This document shows positions 32,755-34,061 of a stretch of 34,061 bases of DNA, in pieces; position 1 is the first letter of the stretch, and each line of letters begins with the position of its first letter. Origin of the DNA: Anabaena sp. 54 (GTDB lineage Bacteria; Cyanobacteriota; Cyanobacteriia; Cyanobacteriales; Nostocaceae); contig OMJF01000045.1 in the NCBI GenBank assembly GCA_900299285.1, positions 1 to 34,061 on the forward strand. The letters run 5' to 3'. The notes under the pieces are model-generated. The model made no database searches. It was not told the origin of the DNA and saw only the letters and a program-made list of their open reading frames with translations. A program made the translations under genes and the position numbers.

Positions 32755-33926
32755 TTATGATGATACAACAGTTTGCAGTCCTTTAACCAATCTTTCTATA
32801 CCTGATTTTGCTGTATCTGCTGGTAATGCACCATAAGCAACCCGCAAATAACAACCCTGTTCTATACCAAAAGTAGTTCCGGGAATCACCGCTATTTTAT
32901 ATTCTTGAATCAGTTTTTTCACCAGTTCCAAATCATTCATTTTGGTATGCACTTTCAAGAAAAAGTAAAACGCGCCATTAGCTGGTGTAATCGTACATAA
33001 ACCTGCTAAATTATGGAGTTCATTAATTACTATTTCTCTCACTTGGGCAATGGCGTTAATATTATCTTTTAAATAATTATCTTTGGCTTGTAACGCGCCT
33101 AAAGCTGCATATTGAGAAACCACCGGTGGACAAATTAAAATAGTATCTTGAACCTTTTTTACAGCGGTTAATAAATGTTGGGGAATAACCATATAACCAA
33201 TTCTCCAACTAGCAAAACCATAGGATGGTTGATAAACTAAAAAGAGAAATTGTCTGGCCATTACTGTCTAAAAATGCACCAGGAGAAAAATGTTTTGCAC
33301 CATTGTATGTAAAATATTCATAAGCCTCATCACTAATATGATAAATTCCTTTTTCTCGACAAATTTGATTAACTTGACGTAAAGCCATTTCTGAATAAAC
33401 TACACCTGTGGGATTATTAGGAGAAACCGTCACCACAGCCCGGGTTTTATCTGTAATTGCAGCAGCTATAGCTAAAGGCATTAATTGATAATCTGTATCA
33501 GTTGGGACTAATATCGGATGACAACCAGCCATTTTAATCGCCATTTCATGGTTAAAATAGTAGGGAGTATTTAAAATAATTTCATCACCAGGAGAAGTAA
33601 TTGCTAAAATAGCATTTATAAACCCCATATTGCTACCGGCTGTCACCACAATAGCATTTTTTTCATTAATATCAATACCATTAAATTTTGATAATTTTGC
33701 TGCTAATGCTGTTAACAATTCAGGAATTCCAACCACAGCTTGATAAAGATGATTTTTCGGTTCAGCAAGGAACTTTGGTAATAGTTCCATAACCGTTGCT
33801 GGAGGTTGATAGTGAACCACACCTTGACAAGAGAGAAATTGTTCCCGGAGAGTTTTTAATTAATTCTCCAATAACGGGAATAATTGGTGATTTCATTGCA
33901 TTCATACGCGATAATTCGTAATTCAT
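32755..33926 (-). pseudogene. Class I/II aminotransferase pseudogene, two frameshifts
   Basis: Three successive frames make one aspartate-aminotransferase-like protein of about 390 residues. Frame 1 (ATG 33926) reads MNYELSRMNAMKSPIIPVIG and ends near NSPGTISL. After a shift near 33822-33832, frame 2 reads QGVVHYQPPATVMELLPKFL and on through VVTVSPNNPTGVVYSE, ISDEAYEYFTYNG and SNGQTISLFSLS. After a second shift near 33218-33232, frame 3 reads SYGFASWRIGYMVIPQHLL to LRVAYGALPADT. The second break lies at the place where the family has SLSKAYGFAGWR, and the PLP-binding lysine codon is not recoverable. Without that lysine the enzyme would be inactive even if read through. Confidence 0.85.
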
Positions 33927-34014
33927 AACTTGTAAAAAGACACAACAAAGGATGATTGTAAATGATACAGCAGATTTCGTTCTTATGAGGTACAAATCAT
34001 AATCATGAAACTCT

Positions 34015-34040
34015 TGTGGGGTGGGCATCTTGCCCGCCCA
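34015..34040. repeat. GTGGGGTGGGCATCTTGCCCGCCC repeat
   Basis: GGGTGGGC and GCCCGCCC arms flank ATCTT, with one wobble. It is the same family as 8427-8448 and 21679-21702. The terminal 33927-34061 stretch shows no other supported feature. Confidence 0.7.
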
Positions 34041-34061
34041 AACTGTACCTTATTACACCGG

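Noticed and set aside
3383..34061. CRISPR arrays, tRNA or rRNA genes
   Set aside because: The tandem repeats present have 7- or 10-bp units without spacers, and no tRNA T-loop or rRNA-like sequence was noticed on reading; a tRNAscan or Infernal run would be decisive.

Overview
The window looks like chromosomal DNA from a filamentous, probably heterocyst-forming cyanobacterium (Nostocales, Anabaena/Dolichospermum/Aphanizomenon-like). This rests on about 18 perfect copies of the HIP1 octamer GCGATCGC, heptameric tandem repeats (TATTCCC/TGTTCCC, CCATTAC), several dispersed hairpin repeats of the kind common in these genomes, A+T-rich coding sequence, and cyanobacterial-type proteins (heme oxygenase Ho1, AgrE/ArgZ arginine dihydrolase, MenD, the cyanobacterial FolB form). 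The assignment comes from recognition, not a database search.

Layout. 0-3.3 kb: ho1 (minus), then glmM and a 1-Cys peroxiredoxin (plus). 3.4-6.0 kb: an overlapping minus-strand pair, an ABC/OLD-like ATPase and a protein with a PD-(D/E)XK nuclease motif, next to a DUF104-type antitoxin pseudogene. This is a candidate two-gene defence module. 6.3-16.1 kb: metabolism, with agrE, a Uma2 protein, a DUF2085 membrane protein, menD, serA, prmA and an agmatinase-family ureohydrolase. 16.4-22.1 kb: a glyoxalase-fold protein, then a run of genes suggesting pterin chemistry: Nudix hydrolase, short-chain reductase lacking the usual catalytic Ser, divergent dihydropteroate-synthase-like protein, 6-carboxytetrahydropterin-synthase-like protein, folK, an EgtD-like methyltransferase and folB. 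22.5-24.1 kb: a class I lysyl-tRNA synthetase.

24.1-28.0 kb is an accessory stretch with no HIP1 site. It holds a Uma2 gene, two apparently intact RelE/YafQ-type toxin-antitoxin pairs, a chimeric antitoxin, an antitoxin whose VapC partner is cut after about 20 codons and joined to an HsdS remnant, and partial duplications that record local rearrangement. 28.0-34.1 kb (minus strand): UbiH-like monooxygenase, YebC/PmpR, a doubly frameshifted Uma2 pseudogene, glucokinase, a histidine phosphatase, and an aminotransferase pseudogene broken at the codon expected to encode the PLP lysine.

How the genes work together. AgrE and the ureohydrolase both release nitrogen from arginine or its derivatives, as expected in cyanophycin-storing cyanobacteria. 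FolK and FolB are standard folate enzymes. The divergent DHPS-like protein, reductase, Nudix enzyme and PTPS beside them suggest a modified-pterin branch. The most promising leads are that pterin group, the ATPase-nuclease pair, and an 111-bp MITE-like element at 19.1 kb bounded by an exact 8-bp target duplication. No rRNA gene, tRNA gene, CRISPR array or full insertion sequence was seen.
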